Source: a bacterium (Candidatus Blackallbacteria) CG13_big_fil_rev_8_21_14_2_50_49_14 (GTDB lineage Bacteria; Cyanobacteriota; Sericytochromatia; UBA7694). Taken from it: DNA of 56,452 bases. Positions within the stretch are counted from its first letter, which is position 1, and every line of letters begins with the position of its first letter. The notes beneath the pieces were generated by a model, which searched no databases, had not been told where the DNA came from, and was given only the letters and a program-made list of their open reading frames with translations. The position numbers were made by a program, and so were the translations under genes. The stretch spans positions 1 to 56,452 of the forward strand of contig PFGG01000078.1 of the NCBI GenBank assembly GCA_002783405.1, in the 5' to 3' direction. Shown here piece by piece: positions 1 through 9,235 of the stretch.

Positions 1-579
1 ATTTGCCATTTCCATCTGACGCACGGTGCCTTCATCGGAGCTGTTGCCCATGGAGAGCAAATCCTGAAAGGTACCAGTCCAGGTACGCCAGCTGGCACTG
101 TTGAGAGCGGTGCTGGCCTGAATATTCAGGGCACGGGAGGTGGCGTCGCTGGCGTTGGCCGTCATGTCACGCACAGAGCGCAGGGCGCTTTCCTGGCGGC
201 TGATGGCTGAGGTATAGGCGCGGTTGCTGTCTACGAGTTTATTGTAGCGCTCGGGCAGGGTATCGTCTTGAAAGAAGGTAGGGGTAAACACATGGCCCCA
301 GGAATTGGTGGCAGTGGCATGAACATTTTTCAGGGTTTCGAGCCCATTGGTGAAAAGCTGCATGCCTTTGCTTTCGGTGATCGTGCCCTGGCTGATTTCA
401 ACCGCATCGGCTTTTAAGGCAGAGACCAATTCACCGCTACTGATCTGGCCGTCTTTGTCGGTGTCGACCTTGTCTTTAACACGGGGGTCGACCTTGAGTT
501 CGTCCATCACTTTGTTATTATTGCTGTCAAAAGAGCGGACCAGCCACTCCTGGTTTGAAAAATTTACGCCACCTGCCAT
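1..579 (-). CDS. EF-hand protein, left copy (partial, 3' end off the window)
   Basis: Reads in from an ATG at 579 with a strong AGGAGG 10 bases upstream and stays open for 193 codons to the window edge, so only the N-terminal part is present. Residues about 18-29 (DSNNNKVMDEL) and 40-52 (DTDKDGQISSGEL) are two EF-hand calcium-loop motifs; the second is canonical, the first lacks the usual Gly. The rest (about 60-193) is polar and probably helical, with no domain I recognise. There is no signal peptide. The protein is nearly identical to the gene entering the right edge at 55869 from about residue 58 onward, but differs at about 15 of the first 57 residues. Function unknown; calcium binding is inferred from the loops. 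It is divided from the malic enzyme gene by about 235 bp holding that gene's terminator. Confidence 0.8.
   Translation of the reverse strand, partial: MAGGVNFSNQEWLVRSFDSNNNKVMDELKVDPRVKDKVDTDKDGQISSGELVSALKADAVEISQGTITESKGMQLFTNGLETLKNVHATATNSWGHVFTPTFFQDDTLPERYNKLVDSNRAYTSAISRQESALRSVRDMTANASDATSRALNIQASTALNSASWRTWTGTFQDLLSMGNSSDEGTVRQMEMAN
1..579. repeat. Left arm of a ~580-bp inverted repeat pair
   Basis: The coding sequence here matches 55869-56452 in inverted orientation. The first 63 bases of the window are identical to the reverse complement of the bases near the right edge, and the rest of the downstream two thirds differs only at scattered sites. The similarity ends at the start codons; the flanking upstream regions are unrelated by eye. 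It is a gene duplication, not a mobile-element terminal repeat. Confidence 0.8.
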
Positions 580-755
580 AAATGCCGAGGCCTCCTGAAA
601 ATCTGGATTTTCCCTGATCATACGCTAAAAGAAGAGAAAACACAAGCGAAGGAACAGAGCATAATTCAGAGCTTCAAGCACCCCAAATTTGCCTGGCAGT
701 TTGCCTTTCTCTTTGCACAAATTCAAACAATAAAACACCCACAAAACAAAGTAAA

Positions 756-788
756 TCGCGGCTTATCCTCTTGCGAGTCAAGCCGCGA
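756..788 (-). terminator. Intrinsic terminator after the malic enzyme gene
   Basis: TCGCGGCTT at 756-764 pairs with AAGCCGCGA at 780-788 (9 bp, GC-rich, 15-base loop), 27 bases beyond the maeB stop. On the minus strand the stem is followed by a T-rich but broken tract (ATTTACTTTGTTTT). It probably ends the maeB transcript before the EF-hand gene. Confidence 0.6.
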
Positions 789-815
789 AAAACGCTAAAT
801 ACAAGCTTTAAAAAG

Positions 816-3071
816 TCAAGCGTTCAGCTCCTGGGCATCCACCACGGCCAGGGCAGCCATATTGACGATTTCACTGACAGAAGCCCCCTGCTGAAGCACA
901 TGCACAGGTTTGGCCATGCCCATCAGAATCGGGCCCAGCGACTCTGCGCCCCCCAGCTCAATCAAGAGCTTATAGGCAATATTGCAGGATTGCAGATCAG
1001 GGAAAACCAGAATATTGGCATCGCCCTTGATCCCGCTGAAGGGAAAAACCCGTGAACGGGTCGCCGAAACGGCTGTATCGGCCTGCATTTCACCATCCAC
1101 CACCAAGTCAGGAGCTTTTTCTTTGACCAATTGAGTCGCCTTACGCACCTTCTCCACCTGGGGATTGTTGCGTACACTGCCAAAATTGGAAAAAGAAAGC
1201 ATCGCCACCTTGGGCTCGATATCAAAACGCCGGGCCACATCAGCTGCAGACAGGGCAATGCCGCAGAGTTCTTCAGCGGAAGGATCTATATTGACGGTGG
1301 CATCACAGAGGAAATACAGCTTGTTTTCAAACATCAGCACATACAAACCCGCCACCTTGTAAAAATCCTCTTTGAGGGGCAGACACTGCAAAGCAGGACG
1401 CAAGGTATCTGGATAGTGCTGGGTCAAACCGGCAATAAAGCCATCAGCATCGCCACAATCGACCATCATGGCCGCAAAATAATTATAGTTATGCACCCAT
1501 TGCTGGGCTTCGGCCAAAATCATGCCTTTGCGCTGACGCTTTTGATAATACTTCTGGCCATAGTGCTCAAGACGGGGAGAAAGCCGGGGCGCAATGATCT
1601 CGATCCCCTTGAGCGTCACGCCTAAATCAGCGGCAATTTTGGCGATGGTTTCTTCATAGCCCAGCAAAACAGGGTGTGCAATCCCATCATCCACCAAAAT
1701 TCGGGCCGCTTGAACGATTTTCTCGTTTTCACCTTCCACAAAGACAATCCGCTTGGGTGAAGTGCGCGCCTTATTGCTGATCAAACGCATCAACTCTCGC
1801 GAAACGCCATAGCGACGTTCCAATTCCTGACGGTATTCTTTGAGGTCAATCTGCAGGCGGGCCACCCCACTGCGCATGGCTGCTTCTGCAACGGCTGAAG
1901 CCACCCAGACCAAAATCCGGGGGTCAAAGGGCTTGGGAATCAGATACTCAGGGCCAAAGGCGATATTTTCGAGGTTATAGGCCTGACAGACACTGGCAGG
2001 AACCTCTTCTTTGGTCAAGGCGGCTAAAGCATGGGCTGCAGCCAGCAACATCTCTTCATTGACCGTGCGGGCCCGCACATCCAAAGCTCCTCTAAAAATA
2101 TAGGGAAAGCCCAAAACATTGTTGACCTGGTTGGGATAATCTGAACGGCCTGTGGCCATCAAAAGATCTTCACGCACAGCCACCGCATCAGGATAGGTAA
2201 TTTCAGGATCAGGATTGGCCAAGGCAAAGACAATCGGATGCGCGGCCATACTGGCGACCATGGCCTGAGACATCAGCCCTTTGCCAGAGACGCCAATAAA
2301 TACATCGGCCCCCTCTAAAGCCTCAGCCAAAGTGCGCAGCGGTGTTTCCTGGGCAAAGGATTCTTTAAAAGCGTTCATGCCTTCTGTCCGCCCCTTATAA
2401 ATCACCCCCTTGGAATCCACCATCATGATCTTGCCACGATCGGCTCCCAGGCTGATAGCCAGCTTGGCACAGGCCACAGCCGCAGCGCCAGCGCCGCTGA
2501 AGACAAAACGGCAGTCTTCAATCTTCTTGCCAGCCAATTCCAGTGCATTGATCAAACCCGCAGCAACAATCACGGCAGTGCCATGTTGATCATCATGAAA
2601 GACGGGAATTTGCATGGTTTCACGCAGTTTTTCTTCGATATAAAAGCATTCAGGGGCTTTGATATCTTCAAGATTAATGCCCCCAAAGGTAGGCTCCATA
2701 GCCTGTACAGCCGCAATCACCGCGTCAGGATCTTTGGCATTGAGTTCAATATCAAAGACATCAATATCCGCAAAGCGTTTAAACAGTACCCCCTTGCCTT
2801 CCATAACCGGCTTGGCGGCATAGGGGCCAATATTGCCCAAGCCCAAAACGGCAGTTCCATTGGTAACCACAGCCACCAGGTTGCCACGCGAGGTATAGGT
2901 GTAAGAGTCATCTTCGTTTTTAGCGATCTCTAAACAGGGCTCGGCAACGCCGGGCGTATAGGCCAAAGCCAAATCTCGCTGGGTATAGCAGGGCTTGGTC
3001 GAACGAATCGCAACTTTTCCGGGTTTGCCCTGGGAATGATAATCCAGAGCTTCTTCTTTGCTGATCATCAT
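816..3071 (-). CDS. maeB: NADP-dependent malic enzyme with C-terminal phosphotransacetylase-like domain
   Basis: Malic enzyme oxidatively decarboxylates malate to pyruvate with NADP reduction in the cytosol. The 751-residue protein has the malic N-terminal domain (AYTPGVAEP near residue 37, [19 protein letters not shown] near 65-83, an ADIDVFDIE stretch near 96-104), then the nucleotide-binding domain ([14 protein letters not shown] near 190), and from about residue 430 a phosphate acetyltransferase-type domain ([28 protein letters not shown]). This is the usual long MaeB architecture, where the PTA part is regulatory rather than catalytic. I chose the ATG at 3071 (MMISKEE) over an upstream one at 3116 because AAAGG lies 9 bases before it and homologues start there. 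It stands alone; the biotin carboxylase gene upstream on the same strand is 117 bp away. Both are consistent with C3/C4 and acetyl-CoA metabolism. Confidence 0.93.
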   Translation of the reverse strand: MMISKEEALDYHSQGKPGKVAIRSTKPCYTQRDLALAYTPGVAEPCLEIAKNEDDSYTYTSRGNLVAVVTNGTAVLGLGNIGPYAAKPVMEGKGVLFKRFADIDVFDIELNAKDPDAVIAAVQAMEPTFGGINLEDIKAPECFYIEEKLRETMQIPVFHDDQHGTAVIVAAGLINALELAGKKIEDCRFVFSGAGAAAVACAKLAISLGADRGKIMMVDSKGVIYKGRTEGMNAFKESFAQETPLRTLAEALEGADVFIGVSGKGLMSQAMVASMAAHPIVFALANPDPEITYPDAVAVREDLLMATGRSDYPNQVNNVLGFPYIFRGALDVRARTVNEEMLLAAAHALAALTKEEVPASVCQAYNLENIAFGPEYLIPKPFDPRILVWVASAVAEAAMRSGVARLQIDLKEYRQELERRYGVSRELMRLISNKARTSPKRIVFVEGENEKIVQAARILVDDGIAHPVLLGYEETIAKIAADLGVTLKGIEIIAPRLSPRLEHYGQKYYQKRQRKGMILAEAQQWVHNYNYFAAMMVDCGDADGFIAGLTQHYPDTLRPALQCLPLKEDFYKVAGLYVLMFENKLYFLCDATVNIDPSAEELCGIALSAADVARRFDIEPKVAMLSFSNFGSVRNNPQVEKVRKATQLVKEKAPDLVVDGEMQADTAVSATRSRVFPFSGIKGDANILVFPDLQSCNIAYKLLIELGGAESLGPILMGMAKPVHVLQQGASVSEIVNMAALAVVDAQELNA

Positions 3072-3188
3072 GGAACAGTACCTTTCTCTCAAACCAAAAT
3101 ACACAAAAATGTGCAAAAACGCGCACTCATTGTGGCACGCTTGTCCCAGGGGAACAAGACAATCGCAAGATTTTTTTAAGCAAGAAAA

Positions 3189-4697
3189 CTAAAGCAGTTT
3201 GAGATCGGTACGCAGCCAGGGATTATGAGCATCCTGCCCTTGGGCAAAGTTTTGAACTGAACGCTGCCCCCCCTGCATTTGCTTGCCCAAAAGGGCAGCC
3301 ACGGCCTGAACGGATAGAGGCAGCTCAGCAGCAAGCTGTAAATCAGCTGCATAATGCTCCACAAAATGGGTATCAAAGTGCCCTGCTTGAAACTGGGGAT
3401 GTTCCAAGACACGAATCAGATAGGCGATATTGGTGGTTACCCCCAAAATCACAAAATCTTTCAAGGCCTGAATCAAACGCAGACGGGCACTTTCGCGGTC
3501 AGGGCCCCAGGCCACCAATTTGGCCAGCATGGGGTCATAATAGGGTGTAATCTCCTGGGTGCGGTACAAGCCAGAATCCACACGAATGCCTGGCCCCTGG
3601 GGAAGTTTGAGCGCCAAAATATGCCCCGTGGTGGGCATAAACTGACGGGCAGGATCTTCGGCATAGACCCGCACCTCAATCGCGTGTCCCCGCGCAGAAA
3701 TATCGTTTTGGGAAAAGGGCAAGGGCTGTCCTGCTGCGACCTGAATCTGGGCTTTGACCAAGTCTAAGCCCAAAACCTGTTCTGTCACCGGGTGTTCTAC
3801 CTGCAGACGGGTATTCATTTCAAGAAAATAGAATCTGTTTTCGGCATCGAGCAGCATTTCAATTGTACCCGCATTGACATAATGAACAGCTTTGGCCGCT
3901 TGAACAGCCGCCGCTGCCATCTGTGCCCGTAAATCTTCACTGAGGGCCGGAGAAAGCGCTTCTTCTACAATTTTTTGATGCCTGCGCTGAATTGAACACT
4001 CACGTTCACAGAGATGCAAAACCTGGCCCTGGGTATCTGCCAGAATCTGAAATTCAATATGGCGAACCGAGGTAAAATAACGCTCTAAAAATACAGCATC
4101 ATCGCCAAAAGCGTTTAAGGCTTCACGCTTGGCACTGGCCAACGCTGCGGGAAGATCTTCAATCTTTTCAACCACCCGCATACCCTTTCCGCCCCCTCCA
4201 GCCGAGGCTTTAACCAAAAGCGGAAAGCCCACTTTCAGCGCCTCGCTCTGCAAACGCTCAAGGGATTGGTCATCGCCGTAATAGCCAGGAACCGTAGGCA
4301 CACCCGCCTGATCCATACAGCGCTTGGAGGCAATTTTACTGCCCATCAACTCCATGGCTTCGGTTGAAGGCCCAATAAAAACAATCCCAGCTGCCTGACA
4401 GGCTTCAACAAACGCTGTATTTTCACTCAAGAAACCATAACCTGGATGCACCGCATCCACCCCTGCTTCACGGGCCACTTCCAGAATTCGGGGAATATTC
4501 AAATAACTTTCAAGGGCGGGCGCAGGCCCCACGCAAAAAGCCTGATCTGCCAATTGCACATGCAAGGCCGAGGCATCGGCCTCTGAATAAATCGCAACAG
4601 GAGAAATTCCCAATTCGCGACAGGAGCGGATCACCCGCACGGCAATTTCGCCACGGTTGGCAATTAATATTTTTTGAAAGGGTGGATTTTGAGTCAT
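3189..4697 (-). CDS. accC: Biotin carboxylase (stand-alone ATP-grasp subunit)
   Basis: Carries out ATP-dependent carboxylation of biotin on a carrier protein, the first half-reaction of acetyl-/acyl-CoA carboxylase. It starts with the hallmark KILIANRGEIAVRVIRSCRELG, and has the HPGYGFLSEN motif, the ATP-grasp glycine loop ASAGGGGKGMRVV, the CSIQRRHQKIVEEA segment and EMNTRLQVEHPVTE. At 502 residues it is longer than the usual ~450 of AccC; the extra C-terminal ~50 residues contain no biotinyl MKM motif, so a separate carrier is needed. ATG at 4697 is chosen (MTQNPPFQ); a GTG two codons upstream has slightly better spacing to a GAGG and cannot be excluded. A second carboxylase gene with a fused carrier lies at 48443, so the two may serve different acyl-CoA substrates. 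The exact complex is not determinable here. Confidence 0.88.
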   Translation of the reverse strand: MTQNPPFQKILIANRGEIAVRVIRSCRELGISPVAIYSEADASALHVQLADQAFCVGPAPALESYLNIPRILEVAREAGVDAVHPGYGFLSENTAFVEACQAAGIVFIGPSTEAMELMGSKIASKRCMDQAGVPTVPGYYGDDQSLERLQSEALKVGFPLLVKASAGGGGKGMRVVEKIEDLPAALASAKREALNAFGDDAVFLERYFTSVRHIEFQILADTQGQVLHLCERECSIQRRHQKIVEEALSPALSEDLRAQMAAAAVQAAKAVHYVNAGTIEMLLDAENRFYFLEMNTRLQVEHPVTEQVLGLDLVKAQIQVAAGQPLPFSQNDISARGHAIEVRVYAEDPARQFMPTTGHILALKLPQGPGIRVDSGLYRTQEITPYYDPMLAKLVAWGPDRESARLRLIQALKDFVILGVTTNIAYLIRVLEHPQFQAGHFDTHFVEHYAADLQLAAELPLSVQAVAALLGKQMQGGQRSVQNFAQGQDAHNPWLRTDLKLL

Positions 4698-4896
4698 AAC
4701 CACATTATGACATAACCTCAAATCGAAACGAAGCACATGAATCAGGCAAGGCCAGGAACAAATTCACTCCCGCACGGGTCTGTAAAGGCAAAGAAGAGCC
4801 TGCTCGGATTTCCATCTGAGGCCAGGAGTATGATACAACTGTATAGCATCTTTCAATGCTTTTATCCTGCCAGTTCTGCACGAAAGGAACCCCTCT

Positions 4897-5769
4897 ATGA
4901 TCAAGCGTCCTTCATCCCTTATCCTCTTTCTGGCCTCAGCCCTTTTGCTCGCCAGTTTCTCTCCCCTGCCAGGACATGCCCAGAGTAGCGATCCCCAGAT
5001 CATTCAAAGTGTTCGCGAAAATGTTGGCAATGTGACGATTGACTGGAGCGAAGGCATTGTGCGTGTTACGGGAACAGGTGCGCCGCCCGATCGCGGCAGC
5101 GCCTCACAAAGACGTTTAATGGCCGAGCGGGCAGCCATCGCAGATGCTTATCGTCAATTGGCAGAAGCCATCAATGGGGTACGCGTCAATGCTGAAACCG
5201 TGGTCAAAGATTATGTCACCGAAAGCGATACGATTCGCCTGCAGGTCAGTGCCTTAATTCGAGGTGCCCAGAAGATTGACCGTCGTTTTCTTTCAGATGG
5301 TTCGATTGAAGTGGATATGGCCGTCAAACTCTATAGCCAACAGGGCCTCAGCGGCATTCTGCAACCCCAGAAAAATGCGGCCCCCCCTCCCCCTGTACCC
5401 GATACTGTCAAACCCGATCCCAACCCAGGGGACTATACCGGCCTGATTATTGACTGCCGGGGATTGGGTCTGAAACCCGCCATGAGCCCGGCCTTGCTCA
5501 ACCAAAGTGGCGGCGAAATCTATGTCGGCCATTTGCCGATCGATCCAGATTTCGTGATCAACAGAGGAATCGTGGCCTATAGCACCTCGCTGAATGAAGC
5601 CCGCCGCCATGAACGGGCCGGCAATTCCCCCCTGATTGTCAAAGCCGTCGCCGCCAGTGGCAATTTCAAAGCAGATGCTGTTTTGCCAGAAAAAGAAACC
5701 CAACAGGTGCTGGGACTCGAAGCCAAGGCAAAAGTACTCAGCCTGGCCCACGTTATTTTCGTGCTCTAA
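4897..5769 (+). CDS. LPP20-family secreted protein A
   Basis: A 290-residue exported protein. Residues 1-28 form a Sec signal peptide ending PGHA before QSSD. The mature part has the LPP20-type core: VRVTGTGAPP, then RLMAERAAIADAYRQLAEAI and LRGV-like NGVRVNAET, ending SDGSIEVDMAVKL near residue 145. A second conserved block, YTGLIIDCRGLGLKPAMSP, starts near 180. LPP20-family proteins are envelope lipoproteins or periplasmic proteins of poorly known role, some tied to flagella. There is no lipobox cysteine here, so it is probably periplasmic. SD AAAGGA lies 8 bases before the ATG. Its paralogue is at 8282, on the far side of a minus-strand operon. Its stop codon overlaps that of the convergent hydroxylase gene by 4 bp. 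Confidence 0.8.
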   Translation: MIKRPSSLILFLASALLLASFSPLPGHAQSSDPQIIQSVRENVGNVTIDWSEGIVRVTGTGAPPDRGSASQRRLMAERAAIADAYRQLAEAINGVRVNAETVVKDYVTESDTIRLQVSALIRGAQKIDRRFLSDGSIEVDMAVKLYSQQGLSGILQPQKNAAPPPPVPDTVKPDPNPGDYTGLIIDCRGLGLKPAMSPALLNQSGGEIYVGHLPIDPDFVINRGIVAYSTSLNEARRHERAGNSPLIVKAVAASGNFKADAVLPEKETQQVLGLEAKAKVLSLAHVIFVL

Positions 5770-6560
5770 TCCTTTTTCAAGGAACGCAAGGGCAAGAGGA
5801 GCATTTCAGGGAGTCGATCGCATTCGGCTCCCTGAAAATTTGCAAGCCCAATCTGCATCTCTGCATGTCCCTGACGGGGTTCTGCCCGGTAGGTTCCCCC
5901 CAGGTGATCCCAACAGGAAAGAAAAAAACCATAGTTGCTGTTGGTTTCGTCTTCTGCTTGAGAGTGGTGTACCCTGTGAAAATCAGGTGTCACGATCAGC
6001 AGACGTAAAATTTTCTCCAGCCCACCCGGCAAACGAATATTGCCATGGTTAAAAACAGCACTGGCATTCAAAAGCAGCTCAAAGAGCAAAACCGCACCGG
6101 GGGAAGGGCCCAAAGCCAAAACAAGCACCGTTTTGTAAAGCATTGAAAGCAAAATTTCAAGCGGGTGAAAGCGCAGGCCGGTAGTTGCATCAAACCCTGA
6201 ATCTGCATGGTGGACACGGTGCAAGCGCCAAAACAGGGGCAGGGCATGAAAGAGCACATGTTGCAAATAAATGGCGAGATCCAGAACCGCCACACTGAAA
6301 AGCAATTCCAAAGTCACGGGCGCATTGACAAGATTGAGCACCCCCCACCCCTGGGCCTGGGTAAAAACCGCAGTCTGATAGGCCAAAGCCCCTAAACTAA
6401 AGCGCAAAAGCAGGGTATTGAAGACCACCAAACCCAAATTACTCCACCAGCGACGCTGAAACAGTAATCCCTGACGACAGGGTTTCCAAAGCTCCCAAAG
6501 TGTCATGAAGGCAAAAACACCTACAAAACTGCCCAAACGGATCAAACTTTCAAGATTCAT
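5766..6560 (-). CDS. Sterol desaturase / fatty acid hydroxylase family protein
   Basis: Integral membrane di-iron enzyme of the fatty acid hydroxylase superfamily, which hydroxylates or desaturates lipids, sterols or carotenoids with O2. The 264-residue protein has several hydrophobic segments and the histidine clusters of the family: HVLFHALPLFWRLHRVHH in the first half, and DFHRVHHSQ with a preceding NHGN in the second, giving HxxxH, HxxHH and HxxHH. Start ATG at 6560 overlaps the upstream gene's stop as ATGA with GGAG 8 bases before, so translation is probably coupled; the longer ATG at 6587 is internal to the upstream gene. It is the last gene of a three-gene operon with a tocopherol-cyclase-like gene, hinting at an isoprenoid or lipid-modification pathway; substrate unknown. 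Confidence 0.85.
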   Translation of the reverse strand: MNLESLIRLGSFVGVFAFMTLWELWKPCRQGLLFQRRWWSNLGLVVFNTLLLRFSLGALAYQTAVFTQAQGWGVLNLVNAPVTLELLFSVAVLDLAIYLQHVLFHALPLFWRLHRVHHADSGFDATTGLRFHPLEILLSMLYKTVLVLALGPSPGAVLLFELLLNASAVFNHGNIRLPGGLEKILRLLIVTPDFHRVHHSQAEDETNSNYGFFLSCWDHLGGTYRAEPRQGHAEMQIGLANFQGAECDRLPEMLLLPLRSLKKD

Positions 6561-7546
6561 GTTTTCGGCTCCTGGAGGCTTACCCATTCCAGCGAAGACG
6601 TTTCAAAAGCTGAGAGGGATTCATACAAAACCCAAGCGCCGCCTTGCTGTTTCCAAACCTCTAAACGGGCATTGCCCTGTTTCGTGCTGCTCCAATGCCC
6701 AGGCCGGCCCGAAACCACCTGCCAGGGAGCATGGGCCAAAGCGGTTTCAGGCGCAGACAAAGTACAGCGAAAGCGCAGCCCCTGCTTTTCTGCTTGAAAT
6801 TGAACTGTCCAAGGCGCTTGGCCCTTTTGCAGACGCAAGCGCTGCCAGGGCAGCCAGCGAAAATCTTCGCCTCGGTAACGAAGGTGCAGAAACAGAGCTG
6901 GGAAATGAAAGCGTGGATGGCGCGTAGAAAGCAGTTCCAGCCAGGTATTTTCATCTTCGAGAAAGGTATTGCAATGGGCCCAAAACCATTCACGTGCAGG
7001 CCGGGAGCCCCAAATATGCCCCTGCATACCCGGTTCGCGATCTAGACGGATCTCCTGCCCCTGGCTCAGGATTCGCCCTGAGCAGAGCAAATTGGGTTGG
7101 GGACTGCAAAAGTCAGCCCTGCGCCCTAACCAGGCAGGAAGCATCTGCAAGGGAGGGGCCAGCGCTTCAAATTCAAGCTCCCAGTGCAAGGCTTGATCTG
7201 CTGACTGAAGATAGCCCAAAGCGCCCTGGGAACGCAGCCAAGATTTGCCGGTCTGTAAAAAAAAGAAACGCTCAGAACTGCGTACAGCCTCAATCTCAAA
7301 ACTTTCAGACAAGAGGAGGGGAGGCTTCCCCTCCTGAAAACAGAGCGCCCACAGTTCAGCCTGGGCTACTCCCTGCAGATTCCGGCTTAAAGTATGGCGG
7401 AACCAATAGGCCTTGCCCACTTCCGGCAAATCCAGCAAATAATACCAAGCCTCTTGAAACGCCCCCTGAGCAGCAAAGAAACGAACCGCATTGGCCGCTT
7501 CCTGAGCAGCATCTCCCCTGACCTTCAGCGATTCAGAAAATGAAAT
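6557..7546 (-). CDS. Tocopherol-cyclase-like (lipocalin-like) protein, probable AUU start
   Basis: The 329-residue product resembles the tocopherol cyclase/AttH-CrtC lipocalin-like group: an EAWYYLLDLPEVGKAYWFRH opening, and the segment WGSRPAREWFWAHCNTF, which matches the WG...P..WFW.QCN.F signature of tocopherol cyclases. It is rich in Trp and predicted beta strand. No signal peptide is seen. The frame is open back to a stop at 7553, yet contains no ATG, GTG or good TTG before the conserved opening; the only candidate with a proper ribosome site is an ATT at 7546, preceded by AGGTGAG at 5 bases. A TTG at 7438 would cut off the conserved opening. It is operonic with the hydroxylase downstream (ATGA overlap) and a small membrane protein upstream (16 bp gap). 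Enzymatic role is inference; the family also includes non-tocopherol isoprenoid enzymes. Confidence 0.6.
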   Translation of the reverse strand: MSFSESLKVRGDAAQEAANAVRFFAAQGAFQEAWYYLLDLPEVGKAYWFRHTLSRNLQGVAQAELWALCFQEGKPPLLLSESFEIEAVRSSERFFFLQTGKSWLRSQGALGYLQSADQALHWELEFEALAPPLQMLPAWLGRRADFCSPQPNLLCSGRILSQGQEIRLDREPGMQGHIWGSRPAREWFWAHCNTFLEDENTWLELLSTRHPRFHFPALFLHLRYRGEDFRWLPWQRLRLQKGQAPWTVQFQAEKQGLRFRCTLSAPETALAHAPWQVVSGRPGHWSSTKQGNARLEVWKQQGGAWVLYESLSAFETSSLEWVSLQEPKT

Positions 7547-7562
7547 AAAAACTCACCTGATT

Positions 7563-7811
7563 TCAGTGTTTTTCTTTGGGCTTGGTTAAATCGACGCCAC
7601 GATCCTTGGAACGCTCAACGCGTTCTTCCATTTGTTTTTCAAATGCTTTCATGGGAGGCGCACTTTGCTCTTGGCGCTGAGTTTGAACTTTTTGGGGTAA
7701 GGGCGTTACTTCTTCAGGATTGGGGGGACGGTTATAAAAAGCATAGATTCCATAGGCCAAAGCCCCGAGCATTACCACCCAGAACAGAATACTGCCAGTC
7801 ACTCTTTTCAC
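7563..7811 (-). CDS. Small single-pass membrane protein
   Basis: An 82-residue protein starting at GTG 7811, with GAGG 9 bases upstream. Residues 6-27 (SILFWVVMLGALAYGIYAFY) form one transmembrane helix; the rest is a charged, proline-rich tail with no motif I recognise. It is the first gene of the operon leading into the cyclase-like and hydroxylase genes, with a 16-bp gap. Function unknown; it could be an anchor or assembly factor for the membrane enzyme downstream, which is only a guess from position. Confidence 0.65.
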   Translation of the reverse strand: MKRVTGSILFWVVMLGALAYGIYAFYNRPPNPEEVTPLPQKVQTQRQEQSAPPMKAFEKQMEERVERSKDRGVDLTKPKEKH

Positions 7812-7924
7812 AATAGATTTCCTCGTTTATTCATGACTCTGCCTTCATTATTCACTATTTAGAAAACTGTATCAAGGTTCCCAATCCGGTATACTTGAGA
7901 TAGAACGCAAACAGGAAACAATCT

Positions 7925-8215
7925 ATGACTGCCTCTGAAAACCGTTCCGAAGCCTGGAAAAACCTTTTCGCAGAAAAAGGCTGGCTCAAACAGAATCAAA
8001 TTCATTTGCCCTCAGATATCAGGGTTTACCTCTATTTTCCGCCAGCTACCACAGATATTAACTCGATTCAATCGATTTGTCTGGAACATGATTTTTCCAC
8101 CACCGATGATTTTATCATTTACCGTATTTCTCCCAACGAAGAGGAATATTACCTCTGGGAAGACATCCAATCGATTCGCATCACCACCCAACGCAAGATG
8201 CTGCGGGGCAGTTAA
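7925..8215 (+). CDS. Hypothetical protein, 96 residues
   Basis: Starts at ATG 7925 with AGGAAA 7 bases upstream. The sequence is soluble, acidic and aromatic-rich, with no signal peptide, no transmembrane segment and no motif I recognise. It lies divergently from the small membrane protein operon (113 bp shared upstream region) and 66 bp before the second LPP20 gene, so it may share a transcript with it. Good ribosome site and codon use like its neighbours support a real gene. Confidence 0.65.
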   Translation: MTASENRSEAWKNLFAEKGWLKQNQIHLPSDIRVYLYFPPATTDINSIQSICLEHDFSTTDDFIIYRISPNEEEYYLWEDIQSIRITTQRKMLRGS

Positions 8216-8281
8216 TTTCAAGGAACAAAATCAAGACAAAAAGCAACTTTATAACTAACCCGCATTTCCAAGGAGTATGCC

Positions 8282-9235
8282 ATGTTTCACAAAAAAACCC
8301 ATCTCAAAATACTTGCCCTGGCAACCCTTTTGCCACTCTTCAGCCTTTCATGGAGCCCATCAGCACGCAGTGCCGGCAAAGGCGTGACACGCCCCTTGGG
8401 CAGCGGCACGGTCAATTGGAGCACTTCAATGATTCGCGTCACCGGTTCAGGCGCTCCTCCGGCCAAAGGCAGTGCACCGCAAAAACGCCTGATGGCCAAA
8501 CGGGCAGCGATTACCGATGGCTATCGCCAACTGGCAGAGGCCGTCAATGGCGTAAGGGTTTTTTCTGAAACCACGGTTAAAAATTTCGTGACTGAAAGCG
8601 ATGTGATTCGTTTACAGGTACAGGCGGTGATTAAAGGCGCGCGCGTGGTAGGGCAAACCCGTTATCTCTCTGATGGTTCAGTGGAAGTCGATATTGAAAT
8701 GCCCGTCTTTGGTTCCGACAGTCTGGCCCAAGGGCTTGATTTCGGCAAGAGCCTGCAAAAAGAGATGAGCAAACCCTATAGCATGCTCGATGGCCGTCTG
8801 GCCTTTATAGGCCCCCTGCTGCGCCTAGCCCCCCCCCCAAAGAAACCTCAGCCTGAACGCGGAAAGCGTTGGCAACAGGCACAGGGAGCAGGCTATACAG
8901 GTCTGATCATCGATGCCAGTGGCTTGGGCGCAGAGCCTGCCATGGGTCCGTTTATTATTGGCGCAGCCAAACGCATTCACCCCAATAACGCGATCGGCAT
9001 GGATCCCAATCTGATCGTGCAGCAGGGCCCTGTTCACTATGTCGAAGATATTGATGAGGCCAAATCAGACAATGATCGCATTGGCGCCAACCCCCTGGTG
9101 ATTGAAGCCAAAGCCGCTCAGGGCAACCCAGCCAATACCGATATTCTGCTCGATGACGCAGCAGCAAAAAAAGTGCTTGAAGCCAATCAACAAGGGCATT
9201 TTCTCGACAGTTTGAAGGTCACGCTGGTGATATGA
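8282..9235 (+). CDS. LPP20-family secreted protein B
   Basis: A 317-residue exported paralogue of the protein at 4897. The signal peptide is roughly residues 1-31 (hydrophobic core ILALATLLPLFSL). The LPP20 core follows: IRVTGSGAPPAKGSAPQKRL, then RAAITDGYRQLAEAVNGVRV and YLSDGSVEVDIEMPV, with the second block YTGLIIDASGLGAEPAMGP near residue 205. Between the blocks is a longer linker than in the paralogue. SD AAGGAG lies 6 bases before the ATG. The stop overlaps the next gene's start (ATGA), so it is the first gene of an operon with a DUF1460 protein and a lytic transglycosylase. The context points to envelope or peptidoglycan work, but the family has no firm biochemical role. Confidence 0.8.
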   Translation: MFHKKTHLKILALATLLPLFSLSWSPSARSAGKGVTRPLGSGTVNWSTSMIRVTGSGAPPAKGSAPQKRLMAKRAAITDGYRQLAEAVNGVRVFSETTVKNFVTESDVIRLQVQAVIKGARVVGQTRYLSDGSVEVDIEMPVFGSDSLAQGLDFGKSLQKEMSKPYSMLDGRLAFIGPLLRLAPPPKKPQPERGKRWQQAQGAGYTGLIIDASGLGAEPAMGPFIIGAAKRIHPNNAIGMDPNLIVQQGPVHYVEDIDEAKSDNDRIGANPLVIEAKAAQGNPANTDILLDDAAAKKVLEANQQGHFLDSLKVTLVI

